Below are positions 12,401-22,549 of a DNA stretch of 64,000 nucleotides, one piece after another. The stretch is from Mollicutes bacterium (GTDB lineage Bacteria > Bacillota_I > Bacilli_A > Izemoplasmatales > Izemoplasmataceae). Made by a program: the position numbers and the translations under genes. Each line of letters begins with the position of its first letter. Position 1 is the stretch's first letter. Location of the stretch: contig PWMS01000034.1 of NCBI GenBank assembly GCA_003558105.1, positions 49,482 through 113,481 of the forward strand, written 5' to 3'. The notes beneath the pieces are model-generated. The model was not told where the DNA came from. It did no database searches and was given only the letters and a program-made list of their open reading frames with translations.

Positions 12401-13261
12401 TTCAAGATGATTTAAAATATCAAGTTTTTTATTGACCTTATAGCGACCAACTTTAGCGAGTTCATAGCGTTTTGCGTCAAATAATCGACTGACAAAAAAG
12501 CTGATAGCCCCTTCAATGGTGGCGGTTTCACCTTGACGAAGTTTGGAATAAACTTCCAAAATAGCATCGGTTGAGGTGGTCGTCATGTCTTTTTCTAAGG
12601 TGTTTTGAAGATAGGCATTATGGCCAAAAATCGCCTTCATCTGATCCGCACTAGAAAATCCTAAGGCTCTTAAAAGTGTCGTCATAGGAATTTTTTTCGA
12701 GCGGTCAAGTTTGACAAATAAATTGCCCTTAGAGCCGGTTTCATATTCTAACCAAGCGCCACGATTTGGAATAATTTGACCAAGATATTTCGACTCGAGG
12801 GTTTTGCGGTCTATTTCCTCGCTGAAAAACACGCCGGCACTTCGCACGATTTGCGAAACAATGACGCGTTCAGATCCATTTATGATAAAAGACGCTCTAG
12901 GCGTCATAAAAGGGAAATCTCCCATAAATATTTTTTGTTCAACGATCTCGCCGGTGTTGTTATTGACTAACTTGACACCGACACGGAGAGGTTTTGCATA
13001 AGTAAGCTCTTTTTCTTTAGCGGGCTTAATGGCATGTTTCGCTTCGCCGAATTCAATCCCTTCAAAAAAGAGTTCTAAATCACCTGTATGATTTTCAATT
13101 GGTGATATGTCGCGGAGTAATTCATCCAAGCCTTCATCGACAAACCAATCAAATGACTTGGTTTGTACCTCAATAAGATTGGGTAATTCAACGTTGGATT
13201 TAACCCGAGAGTAGTTTCTTCTTTCGCGTTTTTTACCATATTTAACGTTCGAGTAGTTCAC
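9497..13261 (-). CDS. rpoB: RNA polymerase beta subunit
   Basis: [34 protein letters not shown]; likely GTG start at 13261 ([15 protein letters not shown]), downstream of the ORF-track ATG. Confidence 0.97.
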   Translation of the reverse strand: MNYSNVKYGKKRERRNYSRVKSNVELPNLIEVQTKSFDWFVDEGLDELLRDISPIENHTGDLELFFEGIEFGEAKHAIKPAKEKELTYAKPLRVGVKLVNNNTGEIVEQKIFMGDFPFMTPRASFIINGSERVIVSQIVRSAGVFFSEEIDRKTLESKYLGQIIPNRGAWLEYETGSKGNLFVKLDRSKKIPMTTLLRALGFSSADQMKAIFGHNAYLQNTLEKDMTTTSTDAILEVYSKLRQGETATIEGAISFFVSRLFDAKRYELAKVGRYKVNKKLDILNHLENNILAQNVIDKETGEVIVESGTEITKDTLEILDKNRQHFTEEVAGVLSRNLEYEYKTQLEILSANPYLSYLDEEDKLAQIRYQKYWSTEDYVEGYLKAQNMDEKAFIEQEGNDAYDRMIESIKETFSKEELYFELSKIEILEIFHRDKDDEEQRVRVIGNDSSEYAEHLVPSDIIASIGYYLNLMSGYGNLDDIDHLGNRRLRLIGELLKNQFRIGLSKLEKNVKDRMSTRDTSDMKPQSLINIRPLTSSLKEFFGSSQLSQFMSQTNPLDELTHKRRLSALGPGGLTRDRAGFEVRDVHNSHYGRICPIETPEGQNIGLINSLASYVRVNQYGFIETPYLKVKKVKKSKDNMELFITEEYIFLTADEEEKYHIGQANIKLDDDKRVLDDNVVARYRGDTKMHAKEDIDLIDVSPKQIVSISTSSIPFLEHDDANRALMGANMQRQAIPLLKPEAPFVGTGIEYKAAKDSGATIVAKRDGEVSYVDAKKIKIKAEDGKIDTYELEKFERSNQGTCFNQIPIVKIGEKIKAGDVITDGPSMDEGELAVGRNVTVAFMTWNGYNYEDAVILSERLVKDDIYTSIHIEKYDVEARDTKLGKEEITREIPNVGEEGRRFLDDRGIIIPGAEVEEGDILVGKVTPKGQTDPTPEDRLLLAIFGEKSREVRDTSLRVPHGGGGIVHSIKYFSRADGDELPPGANEVVRVFIVQKRKISEGDKMAGRHGNKGVISKILPEEDMPYLPDGTPIDIMLNPLGVPSRMNIGQVLEIHLGMAAKKLGVHIATPVFDGVSNDDLVAIMKEAGMQPNGKTPLYSGQTGNRYDNDVSVGVMHMIKLDHMVDDKLHARSVGPYTLVTQQPMGGKAQNGGQRFGEMEVWALEAYGAAYCLQEMLTVKSDDIIGRNKVFRAIVDGKSIPEPSLPESFRVLTRELQSLGISVELINKDTKRNEANKSLVEESDVEDYLDKYGFNS

Positions 13262-13349
13262 TAATATCCACCCCGTTTTAGATTTAGAAAAGTAATGCCA
13301 ACACAAAAAAGCGCATTGTATCGCATTTTGTTATTTTATCACAAACATG

Positions 13350-13949
13350 TCAAGGCGTCAATGATTTTTTGAATAGGATAATATGAAATCCTTTACGCCT
13401 ATCAAAAATCTCAGCATGACCAATTTGATTTAAAAATTTTAATGCGGAAAGCGCACCATGTTTTTTGTGCATAACCATCCAACATTCGCCTTGCAAGGTT
13501 AAATGGTCTTTTATTTGTTTAAATATATCGTATAAAGCTTGTTTCCCAATTCGAATCGGTGGGTTGGTAACGATAAGGTCAAAATCGTTGTCGATACTTT
13601 CAAACGCACGACTTTTAACGACTTGTGCTTCAAGATGATTGATCGCACAATTTTTTCGTGCCAACCATAATGCACGTTCATTGACATCACTCAACGTTAC
13701 ATCCAAAGTATAAACCTTAGCCAATACAATGCCTAAAACACCATACCCACAACCCAAGTCAAGTACGCGATCAATCTTTGGTTTGATGCGTACAGTTCGC
13801 AGCAATAAATCGCTGGCTTGATCCACATGGTCTTTGGAGAAGACACCGTGATCACTGATAAATGTAAAGTGATGATCATCATATGTGTATGTTATGGTTT
13901 TTTGATTCGACTTGGTATCCTGTTGTTTCTCATCAAAATAATGACTCAT
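13350..13949 (-). CDS. RsmC/YbxB-like class I SAM-dependent methyltransferase
   Basis: VLDLGCGYGVLGI and TNPPIR motifs; between rplL and rpoB as ybxB in Bacillus. Confidence 0.88.
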   Translation of the reverse strand: MSHYFDEKQQDTKSNQKTITYTYDDHHFTFISDHGVFSKDHVDQASDLLLRTVRIKPKIDRVLDLGCGYGVLGIVLAKVYTLDVTLSDVNERALWLARKNCAINHLEAQVVKSRAFESIDNDFDLIVTNPPIRIGKQALYDIFKQIKDHLTLQGECWMVMHKKHGALSALKFLNQIGHAEIFDRRKGFHIILFKKSLTP

Positions 13950-13984
13950 GCGTTCACCTTTTCTTTTTGGTCTCCCAAAAGGGA

Positions 13985-14017
13985 AAAAACCTGAGTAGAT
14001 GATACCCAGGTTTTACA
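13985..14017 (-). terminator. Terminator after rplL
   Basis: Minus strand AAAACCTGGGTATCATCTACTCAGGTTTTTT hairpin plus T-tract. Confidence 0.75.
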
Positions 14018-14030
14018 GTTGGTGAAACGT

Positions 14031-14396
14031 TTATTTAACTTCGACTTCAGCGCCAGCTTCTTCGAGTTGTTCTTTGATGCCTTCAGCTTCTTCTGGGTCG
14101 ATGTCTTCTTTGACAGGTGCCGGTGCACTATCAACAAGCGCTTTAGCTTCTTTAAGACCGAGACCCGTGATTTCACGGATGGCTTTAATAACCCCGATTT
14201 TCTTTTGACCAGGCGCTACTAGAGTTACCGTTACTTCACTTGGTTCATCTGATGCATCTGCGGCTGCAGGACCAGCAACAGCAACAGCACTAGGATCAAC
14301 ACCGAATTCTTCTTTCATTAAGTCGACAAGTTCTTTAAGTTCCAATAAAGTTTTTTCCTTTAACGCTTCAATAATTTCTGCATTTTTTAATGCCAT
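14031..14396 (-). CDS. rplL: 50S ribosomal protein L7/L12
   Basis: [33 protein letters not shown]. Confidence 0.98.
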   Translation of the reverse strand: MALKNAEIIEALKEKTLLELKELVDLMKEEFGVDPSAVAVAGPAAADASDEPSEVTVTLVAPGQKKIGVIKAIREITGLGLKEAKALVDSAPAPVKEDIDPEEAEGIKEQLEEAGAEVEVK

Positions 14397-14410
14397 GATA
14401 TTTCCTCCTA

Positions 14411-14914
14411 TTATCCGTTATTCTCTTCTAAATTTTCAACGTGCATGTTGATGGCAATAGCCATATGTTTGATCGGCTCTAAAATGCCGCTGGCAAACAT
14501 GGTAAGTAATTGATCTCTAGATGGAATGGTAGCGATGGTTTGAATTTTGTCATTGTCCATGTATTCTTCATCGACAATCCCAACTTTGAGTTCTAAAGCT
14601 TTGTGATCTTTTGCGTATTCATAGATGGTTTTTGCGGCGCTGACACTGTCTTCATGACTCATGACGAGCGCATTTGGTCCTGTGATGTGTTCAACAAGGT
14701 CACCATAGCCTGCAGCTTCAGCTGCGCGTCTGATGATATTGTTTTTTAGTACTTTGAATTCACAACCGTTATTTAATAATTCAACACGAAGTTTTGTCAC
14801 TTCATCAACGGTCAAACCAAGGTAGTTTACAACAACAACAGAATTGGCTGCTTGCATTTTTTCTGTCAATTCTTCAACGAGTACTTTTTTGGTTTCAATT
14901 GCTTTTTGTCCCAA
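14411..14914 (-). CDS. rplJ: 50S ribosomal protein L10 (uL10)
   Basis: [31 protein letters not shown]; downstream of L10 leader. Confidence 0.97.
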   Translation of the reverse strand: MGQKAIETKKVLVEELTEKMQAANSVVVVNYLGLTVDEVTKLRVELLNNGCEFKVLKNNIIRRAAEAAGYGDLVEHITGPNALVMSHEDSVSAAKTIYEYAKDHKALELKVGIVDEEYMDNDKIQTIATIPSRDQLLTMFASGILEPIKHMAIAINMHVENLEENNG

Positions 14915-14916
14915 CG

Positions 14917-15050
14917 TTCACACCTCCTGAGTGCTACAATAAAAACCTCTTTTGTCGACGACAAAAGAGGTTTGGTTTCCAACTTTTATCTGCTTAGGCT
15001 ATTAAGCTTTCGCCCCTAAGGTCTTCGACAAGATTTTATTGTATGGTTTT
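14917..15050 (-). ncRNA. Ribosomal protein L10 leader
   Basis: rplA-rplJ intergenic region with AAAACCTCTTTTGTCGTCGACAAAAGAGGTTTTT strong hairpin/U-tract and upstream structured segment (AGACCTTAGGGGCGAAAGCTTAATAGCC), the expected position and architecture. Boundaries approximate. Confidence 0.75.
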
Positions 15051-15053
15051 ATG

Positions 15054-15746
15054 TTATGAAATTGAGCTTGGGTCAATTTTAATGCCTGGGCTCATGGTTG
15101 ATGCAATAGCGATATTCTTGATGTATACGCCTTTAACCGTATGTGGTCTTAGGCTACGAACGGTTTCATAGAACGATTTGATGTTTTCGGCGAGCTTGTC
15201 GCTTGAAAATGACATTTTACCAACGATGAGATGAAGATTACCGACTTTATCAACGCGATATTCAACTTTACCCGCTTTGATTTCTTCGACCGCTTTTGTA
15301 ACATCTTGTGTCACGGTACCGGTTTTCGGATTGGGCATAAGCCCTTTTGGACCTAAAGTACGACCCAATTTACCGACTTGAGACATCATATCGGGGGTGG
15401 CTACCACCGTATCGAACTCTGTCCAACCTTTCATCACTTTGTTGATTAACTCCTCATCGCCAACGTAATCTGCGCCGGCAGCTTCAGCTTCTTTCGCTTT
15501 ATCGCCTTTAGCGAAAACTAAAACGGTTTTAGTTTTCCCTGTACCGTTTGGTAAAACGGTAGCGCCACGAAGATTTTGTTCGGCTTTACGAGGGTTCAAA
15601 TTCAAACGAAACGCCAGTTCAACAGAAGCATCAAAACTTTCAAATGAAATATTCTTTAGTAAATCGACCGCTTCTTTTAATTGATAATTTTTGGTACGGT
15701 CGATTTTTTCAAGCGCTTCGGCATATTTTTTACCTTTTTTTGCCAT
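15054..15746 (-). CDS. rplA: 50S ribosomal protein L1 (uL1)
   Basis: [34 protein letters not shown]. Confidence 0.98.
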   Translation of the reverse strand: MAKKGKKYAEALEKIDRTKNYQLKEAVDLLKNISFESFDASVELAFRLNLNPRKAEQNLRGATVLPNGTGKTKTVLVFAKGDKAKEAEAAGADYVGDEELINKVMKGWTEFDTVVATPDMMSQVGKLGRTLGPKGLMPNPKTGTVTQDVTKAVEEIKAGKVEYRVDKVGNLHLIVGKMSFSSDKLAENIKSFYETVRSLRPHTVKGVYIKNIAIASTMSPGIKIDPSSIS

Positions 15747-15817
15747 GATTTTTCCTCCTAAATGTGGTCTAGCGGAATGTCCTCCCACAATTAGTTGTAT
15801 ATGAACAACTAGTTGCT

Positions 15818-16255
15818 TTAGTCTTTGACAACGATTCCCATGTTTCGTGCAGAACCTTCAATAATGCGCATGGCCGCTTCAATGTCATTAGCATTGAGGT
15901 CGGGCATTTTGGTCTCTGCGATTTCACGCACTTGTTCGCGTGATACGGTACCGACTTTCTCTGTTAAAGGATTGCCTGCACCTTTTTCAACACCAGCCGC
16001 TTTGCGCAATAAATCTGCTGCAGGTGGGGTTTTGGTAATGAACGAAAATGTTCTGTCTTCATACACTGTAATTTCTACAGGAATGATGTTGCCCATTTGT
16101 TCACGTGTTTTTTCGTTAAATTTCGTGCAAAATTCTTGGATGTTTACACCGGCTTGCCCTAAGGCTGGGCCAACTGGTGGTGCGGGGTTTGCTTTCCCTG
16201 CGGGGATTTGTAATTTAACGACGTTTTTAACATCTTTTTTAGCCACGAAAGACAC
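15818..16255 (-). CDS. rplK: 50S ribosomal protein L11 (uL11)
   Basis: [33 protein letters not shown]. Confidence 0.99.
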   Translation of the reverse strand: MSFVAKKDVKNVVKLQIPAGKANPAPPVGPALGQAGVNIQEFCTKFNEKTREQMGNIIPVEITVYEDRTFSFITKTPPAADLLRKAAGVEKGAGNPLTEKVGTVSREQVREIAETKMPDLNANDIEAAMRIIEGSARNMGIVVKD

Positions 16256-16319
16256 CTCCTCATATTCGTGATGTGGTCAACGGATCTTGTCATATTTGAC
16301 CCTTCCACTCTAAAAATAA

Positions 16320-16337
16320 GCATGTCGCAAGACATGC
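16320..16337 (-). terminator. Attenuator/terminator-like hairpin at the start of the rplK leader
   Basis: GCATGTC-ttgc-GACATGC followed by TTATTTTTAG on minus strand; lies between the rplK promoter and rplK and downstream of nusG. Confidence 0.55.
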
Positions 16338-16343
16338 TCAATC

Positions 16344-16372
16344 ATTATACACCAAAGCATTCTTTGTGTCAA
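16344..16372 (-). promoter_or_regulatory. Sigma-A-type promoter upstream of rplK
   Basis: TTGACA (16367-16372) - 17 nt - TATAAT (16344-16349), minus strand. Confidence 0.85.
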
Positions 16373-16387
16373 TTATTCATGCGGTAA

Positions 16388-16933
16388 TTACACATTTGTG
16401 TCAATTTCATCAAAAGTAAGTTGTTTTGGTGTTTCACGACCAAACATCTCAACGAGTACGGTAACCAGTTGTTTGTCCTGATCAACAGTCTCAACTGTAC
16501 CGATTTTATTCATAAATGGTCCTGCGGTTACGCGGACTTTTTGGCCTTTTTGAACATCTAACTTTGGCGTTGTGATGACACCGGCACGTTTTAAGATTGG
16601 ATTGATTTCATCGGGTGGTAAGGGAATGGGTTTGGTACCGCCACCACTACTGCCTAAAAAGCCAGTTACCCCCGGGGTATTACGCACGACAAACCAAGAA
16701 TCGTCTGTCACAATCATTTCTACAAAAACATAACCAGGATAGATTTTATTGACTTTTTCTTTGGTTGTGCCATCGGCTTTCTTTTCCAAAACCGTCTCTT
16801 CAGGCATGACAACTTGGAAGATTTTATCTTCCATCTGCATGGTTTCAATTCTGCGTTCTAAATTAATTTTTACAGAATTCTCTTGGCCTGAATACGTTTG
16901 AATAATAAACCATTTTTTTTCTTCATTCATCAT
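16388..16933 (-). CDS. nusG: Transcription termination/antitermination factor NusG
   Basis: WFIIQTYSGQENSVK, YPGYVFVEM, GPFMNKIGTVETVD (KOW). Confidence 0.97.
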   Translation of the reverse strand: MMNEEKKWFIIQTYSGQENSVKINLERRIETMQMEDKIFQVVMPEETVLEKKADGTTKEKVNKIYPGYVFVEMIVTDDSWFVVRNTPGVTGFLGSSGGGTKPIPLPPDEINPILKRAGVITTPKLDVQKGQKVRVTAGPFMNKIGTVETVDQDKQLVTVLVEMFGRETPKQLTFDEIDTNV

Positions 16934-17371
16934 TTAAGCACCCAAACCATATAAGAAATCAAAGAGTGGTCTGAATATAAAGTCATAAAGAACAAATATT
17001 GCACCAAGGAAAATTACAAACCCAAACACACGGGCGGTGTGATTGGCCATGATCTCTTTGTTGGGCCATGAGACACGACGTAATTCTTTAAATCCCGGTA
17101 AAAAGAATGGAATGACGGCTACCAACAAAGCAACCGCACCAAAAATAATAACCGCGACGGAGAATAATGTTCTACGAAGTGAAGTCGCAAACAACCAAAA
17201 ATCTGTCATCGTAATGCGCAAGACATCGCCTTCTAAAATATAAACCCCTAATACAAGTACCAAGGCGCCAAGAACACCAAGAATCAATCCTTCAAAGGGA
17301 TATTCTTTCTTTAAAATATCTAAAACTTTTGAAACTTTTTCTTCTCTACTACGTTCTTTTTTTTCTGCCAT
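16934..17371 (-). CDS. secE: Preprotein translocase subunit SecE with extended N-terminus
   Basis: C-terminal ELRRVSWPNKEIMANHTARVFGFV is canonical; two additional hydrophobic segments precede it. Confidence 0.88.
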   Translation of the reverse strand: MAEKKERSREEKVSKVLDILKKEYPFEGLILGVLGALVLVLGVYILEGDVLRITMTDFWLFATSLRRTLFSVAVIIFGAVALLVAVIPFFLPGFKELRRVSWPNKEIMANHTARVFGFVIFLGAIFVLYDFIFRPLFDFLYGLGA

Positions 17372-17383
17372 AAGATTACGCTC

Positions 17384-17530
17384 CTATTTACTTTCTTTAT
17401 GTATCGTATGTTGATTACAACGTTTGCAATACTTCTTAATCTTCATGCGTTCTTTGTTTTCTTTTTGTTTATATGATGTGTAATTTCGAGAAAGGCATTG
17501 CTCACATATGAGAATAATTTTTTGACGCAT
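17384..17530 (-). CDS. rpmG: 50S ribosomal protein L33
   Basis: Own translation (48 aa): [48 protein letters not shown]; CxxC...CxxC. Not in ORF track. Confidence 0.93.
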   Translation of the reverse strand: MRQKIILICEQCLSRNYTSYKQKENKERMKIKKYCKRCNQHTIHKESK

Positions 17531-17584
17531 GATATCACAACCTTGCAAATATATAATCTACCAAAAACGCCGCACTTTGTCAAC

Positions 17585-18130
17585 TTATTCCGCACTAAAA
17601 TACGCCTTTATTTTCTCTTTTGAACGATGTAAGGCGTTATAAATTTTCTTTTCTTCTAGTTGATAATCTTCTGCAATGCGGGCTATTGGTATGTTTTTCA
17701 ATTCTTTTAAAGCATATACCATAAACTCAAGATTCGTCAATACTTTTTTTATTTCTGAAACGTGCAAGCCATAGTATACGGAGTTTTCTTCAATCACGTG
17801 ATTTAATGACGCAATGCAATCTTTATAACGAACCATTTTGTCTTTTCGACGTGACCTCGTTCTTATCATCGTGATGAAATGGCGTTCGAGTGCCATTTCA
17901 AAAAATCTAGTGAAACTTTTTTTATAGGCATCATCAAAAGAAAACGCCGTTTTATGAAGTACCATAAGACCTTCTTGAAAAAGGTCATCAAAATCATAAG
18001 ATAAATTATAATGATGAATTTTTTTCGCAATCATATTTTGATATTGACCCACCAACAACTCAAAGGCCGTCTCATCGCCTTGTTTGATTCGGTCAATAAT
18101 TTCAAAATCATTATGACTGCGTCTTTTCAT
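17585..18130 (-). CDS. Sigma-70 family (SigH-like) RNA polymerase sigma factor
   Basis: DETAFELLVGQYQNMI...YDFDDLFQEGLMVLHKTAFSFD region-2-like motif; located between rlmB and rpmG-secE, the sigH position. Confidence 0.8.
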   Translation of the reverse strand: MKRRSHNDFEIIDRIKQGDETAFELLVGQYQNMIAKKIHHYNLSYDFDDLFQEGLMVLHKTAFSFDDAYKKSFTRFFEMALERHFITMIRTRSRRKDKMVRYKDCIASLNHVIEENSVYYGLHVSEIKKVLTNLEFMVYALKELKNIPIARIAEDYQLEEKKIYNALHRSKEKIKAYFSAE

Positions 18131-18132
18131 GA

Positions 18133-18834
18133 TTATCCCCTTCTGCGTTTCGAGATATCATGCAATACAACACCGGTACTAACAGAAATGTTCAGACTGT
18201 TCACATTGCCTTGCATGGGAATTTTGACAAGATAGTCACAATTTTCTCTAACCAACCGGCTCATACCCGAGCCTTCGCTTCCAAACACCACACAAAGGTC
18301 CAAATCAACATGGATGTCATCTAACGTCTCGCTTGATTCAAGGTCTGTACCCACGACCCAAACGTTTTCTTCTTTTAATGTTTTAATCGCTTGGTTTAAA
18401 TTGGTGACCTGAATCAAATCAACATACTCAATCGCCCCTGAGGATACTTTCACTACCGTGGGGTTGATAGTAGCACTCCGATGTTTGGGAAAGATAAGGC
18501 CACTTGCCCCGAAGGCTTCAACATTTCGGATGACAGCACCCAAATTATGTGGATCGGTGATGCCATCAAGCATGACGTAAAGTTTTTTCTCGGTTTTATG
18601 CAAAGCGTCTTTTAAACTGAGAAAGGTATAATCCTCAACATTTGCCGCAATGTTTTGATGGGTCTCGCCGAATTTTTTAGCCATGGCGTCTTTTCTCAAC
18701 ACCGTTAATTTGATGTTTTTCTTCTGCGCTTCTTTCCGGATGTCTTTATGGGTGTTTTCAATGTAAAATAGCTCATATATTTTCCGGTTGGCACGCAGTG
18801 CTTCTTTAATGGGGTTGGTACCATAAATTAACAT
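18133..18834 (-). CDS. rlmB: 23S rRNA (guanosine-2'-O-)-methyltransferase RlmB (SpoU/TrmH family)
   Basis: MLIYGTNPIKEAL start; DPHNLGAVIRNVEAFG, VFGSEGSGMSRLVRENCD, IPMQGNVNSLNISVS. Confidence 0.95.
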   Translation of the reverse strand: MLIYGTNPIKEALRANRKIYELFYIENTHKDIRKEAQKKNIKLTVLRKDAMAKKFGETHQNIAANVEDYTFLSLKDALHKTEKKLYVMLDGITDPHNLGAVIRNVEAFGASGLIFPKHRSATINPTVVKVSSGAIEYVDLIQVTNLNQAIKTLKEENVWVVGTDLESSETLDDIHVDLDLCVVFGSEGSGMSRLVRENCDYLVKIPMQGNVNSLNISVSTGVVLHDISKRRRG

Positions 18835-18923
18835 AAACTTGTCCTCTTTTGCTTTAATCTTATCATAAAAACGCACCGCAGATTTTGCAAAAAACCTAGA
18901 TTTTTTACACCAAAACTTCAAGT

Positions 18924-19280
18924 TTAAATGATTTTGGTAAGCAAATCGTTTAAGCGTTCTTTTTCATCGTTAAGGTACAAGTACCCAACCAAGGCTTCAA
19001 ACCCTGTCGCCCATTTATATGTCTGTAAGGAAGCGTTTTTCGCCCGTCTTGTGCTGTCGCTATTGCGACCGCGTTTGACGATGGAAAGTTCCGTCTCACT
19101 TAGCATAGGCTTTATTTGGTTTAAAGCTTTCGCTTGGCCCTCTGCGCTTGTCAGTTTAATAACGTTTTGATGCAAGACATCGACATGATAATGCCCTTGT
19201 TCAATCATTTTTTGACGAACAAACGTTTCATATACGGCATCGCCTATATAAGCCAAGGTTAAACCATTATGTTGCAACAT
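18924..19280 (-). CDS. mrnC: Mini-ribonuclease III
   Basis: LAYIGDAVYETFVRQKMI, RAKNASLQTYKWATGFEALVGYLYL; adjacent to cysS. Confidence 0.93.
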   Translation of the reverse strand: MLQHNGLTLAYIGDAVYETFVRQKMIEQGHYHVDVLHQNVIKLTSAEGQAKALNQIKPMLSETELSIVKRGRNSDSTRRAKNASLQTYKWATGFEALVGYLYLNDEKERLNDLLTKII

Positions 19281-20614
19281 TAAAGAATGCCTCTTGCATT
19301 AAGCTTATCTCTTAAACGATCGGCTTTATCGAAATCCTTGTTCTTGCGAGCGTCATCCCAAGCCATGTAAATGGCTTTATCTGAAGCGGTCAACGGTGAT
19401 ACCCCAGGGGTCAGACCCAAGATTTTAAAGAACGTATCAAATAGATCAATCGCAGCTTTTAACGCTTTATCACTATTTTTACTGCGTAATGTTTGATTGG
19501 TGTATTTCACAAGATTTTGCAGCTCGGTAATGGCGTTAGCGGTGTTAAAATCAGCATCCATCGCATCCATAAATCTAAGCTCTATCGCTTTGAGATTTTC
19601 TGTAACCTCAGGAGAAATTTCCAATGACTCTGCTAAATCAAGATGGTAAAAGGATTGTTTATAAACACGTCGGATTTTTTGCCATTCGCGAACATAGCTG
19701 TCTAAAATTTCGTCGGTATAATTAATTGGACTGCGATAGTGCGTGCTTAATGTAAACAATCTAAAGCCCATATAATCAACATTTAAATCCTTGACTAAAA
19801 TCATCCGACCCTCGCTTTTAGACATTTTTTTATCATCGATATTAAGCTGGCCATTGTGCATCCAAATATTAGCGATATTATGCTGTTCTAAAGCCTTGGC
19901 TTGAGCTATTTCATTTTCATGATGCGGGAACTTAATTTCTGAGCCGCCCCCATGAATATCGATAGGGCCGTCAAAAATATCGTTGATCATCGCGACACAT
20001 TCCGTATGCCATCCTGGTCTTCCTTCGCCAAATGGTGAAGGCCATGTAATGCCAACATCGGTTTTTTTCCATAGTGTAAAGTCTAGGGGATTTTCCTTTT
20101 TCACATTGACATCAATGCGCGCCCCTTCTTTTAAGTCTTCTACTTTACGACCCGATAAAATACCATAATCTTCAATCTTACTGACGCGGAAATAAACATC
20201 CCCATCGACGGTGTAAGCATACCCCTTGTCGATGAGACGTTCTATATACGATATGATTGAGCTCATGTATTCTGTAACACGTGGGGCTAGATATTTTGTG
20301 GAACTACCAACTCTGGCTGCGTCTTTATAAAAGGCATCGATAAATTTTTCTGCGACTTCTTTTTCTTCCATTTCGTCTTCGATGGCTTTTGTAATGACTT
20401 TATCGTCAACATCCGTAAAATTAGACACAAAATTGACGGTATAACCTTTGTATTCGAAGTATCGTCGAACCACATCAAAAAAGATAACGGGACGGGCATT
20501 GCCGATATGAATGTAGTTATAAACAGTAGGACCACAGACATACATATTAACCGTATCTTTATGCATTGGTTTAAATTCTTCTAAGTGGTTACTTAGTGAA
20601 TTAAAAATTCTCAT
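19280..20614 (-). CDS. cysS: Cysteinyl-tRNA synthetase
   Basis: CGPTVYNYIHIGNARP, GWHTECVAM, DIHGGGSEIKFPHHENE, KMSKSEG. Confidence 0.98.
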   Translation of the reverse strand: MRIFNSLSNHLEEFKPMHKDTVNMYVCGPTVYNYIHIGNARPVIFFDVVRRYFEYKGYTVNFVSNFTDVDDKVITKAIEDEMEEKEVAEKFIDAFYKDAARVGSSTKYLAPRVTEYMSSIISYIERLIDKGYAYTVDGDVYFRVSKIEDYGILSGRKVEDLKEGARIDVNVKKENPLDFTLWKKTDVGITWPSPFGEGRPGWHTECVAMINDIFDGPIDIHGGGSEIKFPHHENEIAQAKALEQHNIANIWMHNGQLNIDDKKMSKSEGRMILVKDLNVDYMGFRLFTLSTHYRSPINYTDEILDSYVREWQKIRRVYKQSFYHLDLAESLEISPEVTENLKAIELRFMDAMDADFNTANAITELQNLVKYTNQTLRSKNSDKALKAAIDLFDTFFKILGLTPGVSPLTASDKAIYMAWDDARKNKDFDKADRLRDKLNARGIL

Positions 20615-20709
20615 AAAACTTCACCTTTTCTTTGTTCTATTGAAACATACCTATTGTATCATATTCGCTGACTTTCATAAATGTAAATGTCTTAGAACCG
20701 TCTAAAAAA

Positions 20710-20736
20710 AAAGCAGGAGAGCTATGCCCCTGCTTT
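20710..20736 (-). terminator. Terminator after csp
   Basis: AAAGCAGG...CCTGCTTT hairpin with T-run on minus strand. Confidence 0.75.
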
Positions 20737-20746
20737 AACTGTTAAT

Positions 20747-20947
20747 TCATGAAATTTTTTCTACGTTTGATGCTTGTGGTCCACGATCGCCTTCAACAAC
20801 TTCAAATTCGACTTTGTCGCCTTCATTTAAAGTTTTGAACCCTTCTTGATTGAGGGCACTGTAGTGGACGAAAATATCGTTACCTTCGTCTGAAGTAATA
20901 AACCCGTAGCCTTTTTCTGAATTAAACCATTTTACTGTTCCAGTCAT
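20747..20947 (-). CDS. Cold shock protein
   Basis: [32 protein letters not shown]. Confidence 0.96.
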   Translation of the reverse strand: MTGTVKWFNSEKGYGFITSDEGNDIFVHYSALNQEGFKTLNEGDKVEFEVVEGDRGPQASNVEKIS

Positions 20948-21021
20948 GTAACTAAAAATCTCCTTTTTCTTTTTGATATTGTCATTATACAATGATGAAA
21001 TGAAAAATGCAAATATTTTCC

Positions 21022-21489
21022 CTAAATTAAGCCAATTGCTTTTTCCAATCGCTCGTTTAAGCGCGTTTTTCCCATCAAATTCATCATCTGAGGTAGGTCA
21101 GGACCATGCATCGTACCACTGACCGCAATTCTAATTGGCATAAATAGCATCTTGCCTTTCATACCTGTCTCTTTGCCGCTTTCTTTGATCAATCGTTTTA
21201 AGTCATCTGGTTGTATGTCAGTTAAGTCGGATAACTTCTGTTTGAAAGTTTCAAGTAGCGCTTTAACCCCTTCTTGTTTTATAAATGTTAAAGCTTCATC
21301 CTCAATTTTAAACGTTTGATTAAAAAATTCATGATATAAATTTACGATTTGTTGGCCATAAACCAAACGATCCTTGAAGACAGTAATCAAACTTTCAAAC
21401 CAGGTCTCATCCTGGTCTTGTCCGATACCTTGGGCTTGTAAATACGGCATACATAGCGACAACGTCTCAGCAATGGATAGCTTTTTCAT
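21022..21489 (-). CDS. gltX: C-terminal (anticodon-binding) part of glutamyl-tRNA synthetase, separated from the catalytic part by an in-frame TAA
   Basis: [18 protein letters not shown]... continues directly and in frame from FINNQ-TAA-ATG; same reading frame as 21490-22446. Confidence 0.85.
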   Translation of the reverse strand: MKKLSIAETLSLCMPYLQAQGIGQDQDETWFESLITVFKDRLVYGQQIVNLYHEFFNQTFKIEDEALTFIKQEGVKALLETFKQKLSDLTDIQPDDLKRLIKESGKETGMKGKMLFMPIRIAVSGTMHGPDLPQMMNLMGKTRLNERLEKAIGLI

Positions 21490-22446
21490 TTATTGGTTAT
21501 TGATAAAGTATAATTTGTCTTTATCAAATGTCGCTGGTGAGGTGGATAATTGATTTTCATCAAACAGTTCAACCAGTTTTTCTCGCGGTTGTATTTCTTC
21601 ATCGCTTTTGGGAGACCAGCCTAAAAGTGCGATAAAATTAAACATCGCTTCACTTAAAAATCCCATGGTTTTATACTGTTCAATATACTGAATAATCGAT
21701 TGGTCTCTTTTCGATAGTTTTTTGTGTTGTTCATTGACAATGAGTGTCATATGACCATACCGTGGCGGTGACCAACCAAAAGCATCCATCACCATCAATT
21801 GTTTGGGGGTATTGGTAATATGATCTTCGCCTCTTAGTACATGGGAAATAGCCATGAGATGATCATCGACAGCACAAGCAAAATTATAAGTTGGGATGCC
21901 ATTCCTTTTTAAAATAACCCAATCGCCGACATCCTCACTTCTAAATGTGACATCGCCTTTGACGATATCATCGAAGGTATAAGTCGTATGATCGGGTACC
22001 TTGAAACGAATGGTGTGTGGTTTATCTTGGTCTGGTTTGCCTAAACATTTGCGAGAATAATGCAAGTTGGATTCACCGCGTTTTTTCATGTCTTCTCGTT
22101 CTTGTTCAAGTTCTTCAGCGCTACAATAACACTTGTAAGCCAGTCCTTGATCCAGTAACATCTGTGCATATTTTTGATAGATATCTAGTCGTTTTAGTTG
22201 TTGGTAAGGACCATAAGACCCTTCTTTATCAATGGATTCATCCCAATCGATGCCTAGCCATTTTAAATAACTCAGCTGACTTTCTACACCGGTTTCGATG
22301 TTTCTTTTTGTATCGGTATCTTCAATTCTAACGATAAAAGAACCTTGATGTTTTTTGGCGAACAGATAATTAAAAAGCGCCGTTCTAGCATTACCGATAT
22401 GCAGGTGTCCCGTTGGGCTTGGTGCGTATCTAACTCTTACAGACAT
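21490..22446 (-). CDS. gltX: N-terminal catalytic part of glutamyl-tRNA synthetase
   Basis: [35 protein letters not shown] (KMSKS-like); terminates at FINNQ* (TAA 21490-21492). Confidence 0.93.
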   Translation of the reverse strand: MSVRVRYAPSPTGHLHIGNARTALFNYLFAKKHQGSFIVRIEDTDTKRNIETGVESQLSYLKWLGIDWDESIDKEGSYGPYQQLKRLDIYQKYAQMLLDQGLAYKCYCSAEELEQEREDMKKRGESNLHYSRKCLGKPDQDKPHTIRFKVPDHTTYTFDDIVKGDVTFRSEDVGDWVILKRNGIPTYNFACAVDDHLMAISHVLRGEDHITNTPKQLMVMDAFGWSPPRYGHMTLIVNEQHKKLSKRDQSIIQYIEQYKTMGFLSEAMFNFIALLGWSPKSDEEIQPREKLVELFDENQLSTSPATFDKDKLYFINNQ

Positions 22447-22514
22447 GTTGTTTACCTCCATCTATAACTTCTCATTCATTATAGTTGATTTTGGGTTTAG
22501 TCTCAAGCGTCAAT

Positions 22515-22540
22515 AAAAAAAGCACAGTGATGTGCTTTTT
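22515..22540 (-). terminator. Terminator after rpsI
   Basis: AAAAAAGCAC-atcact-GTGCTTTTTT. Confidence 0.8.
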
Positions 22541-22549
22541 TGTGAAATA

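Noticed and set aside
21490-21492. Genome-wide TAA-to-Tyr recoding as the explanation for split gltX
   Set aside because: TAA is used as the genuine terminator of tuf, rpsE, rpmJ and others here, so general recoding is excluded; only local readthrough, suppression, reinitiation or error remain.
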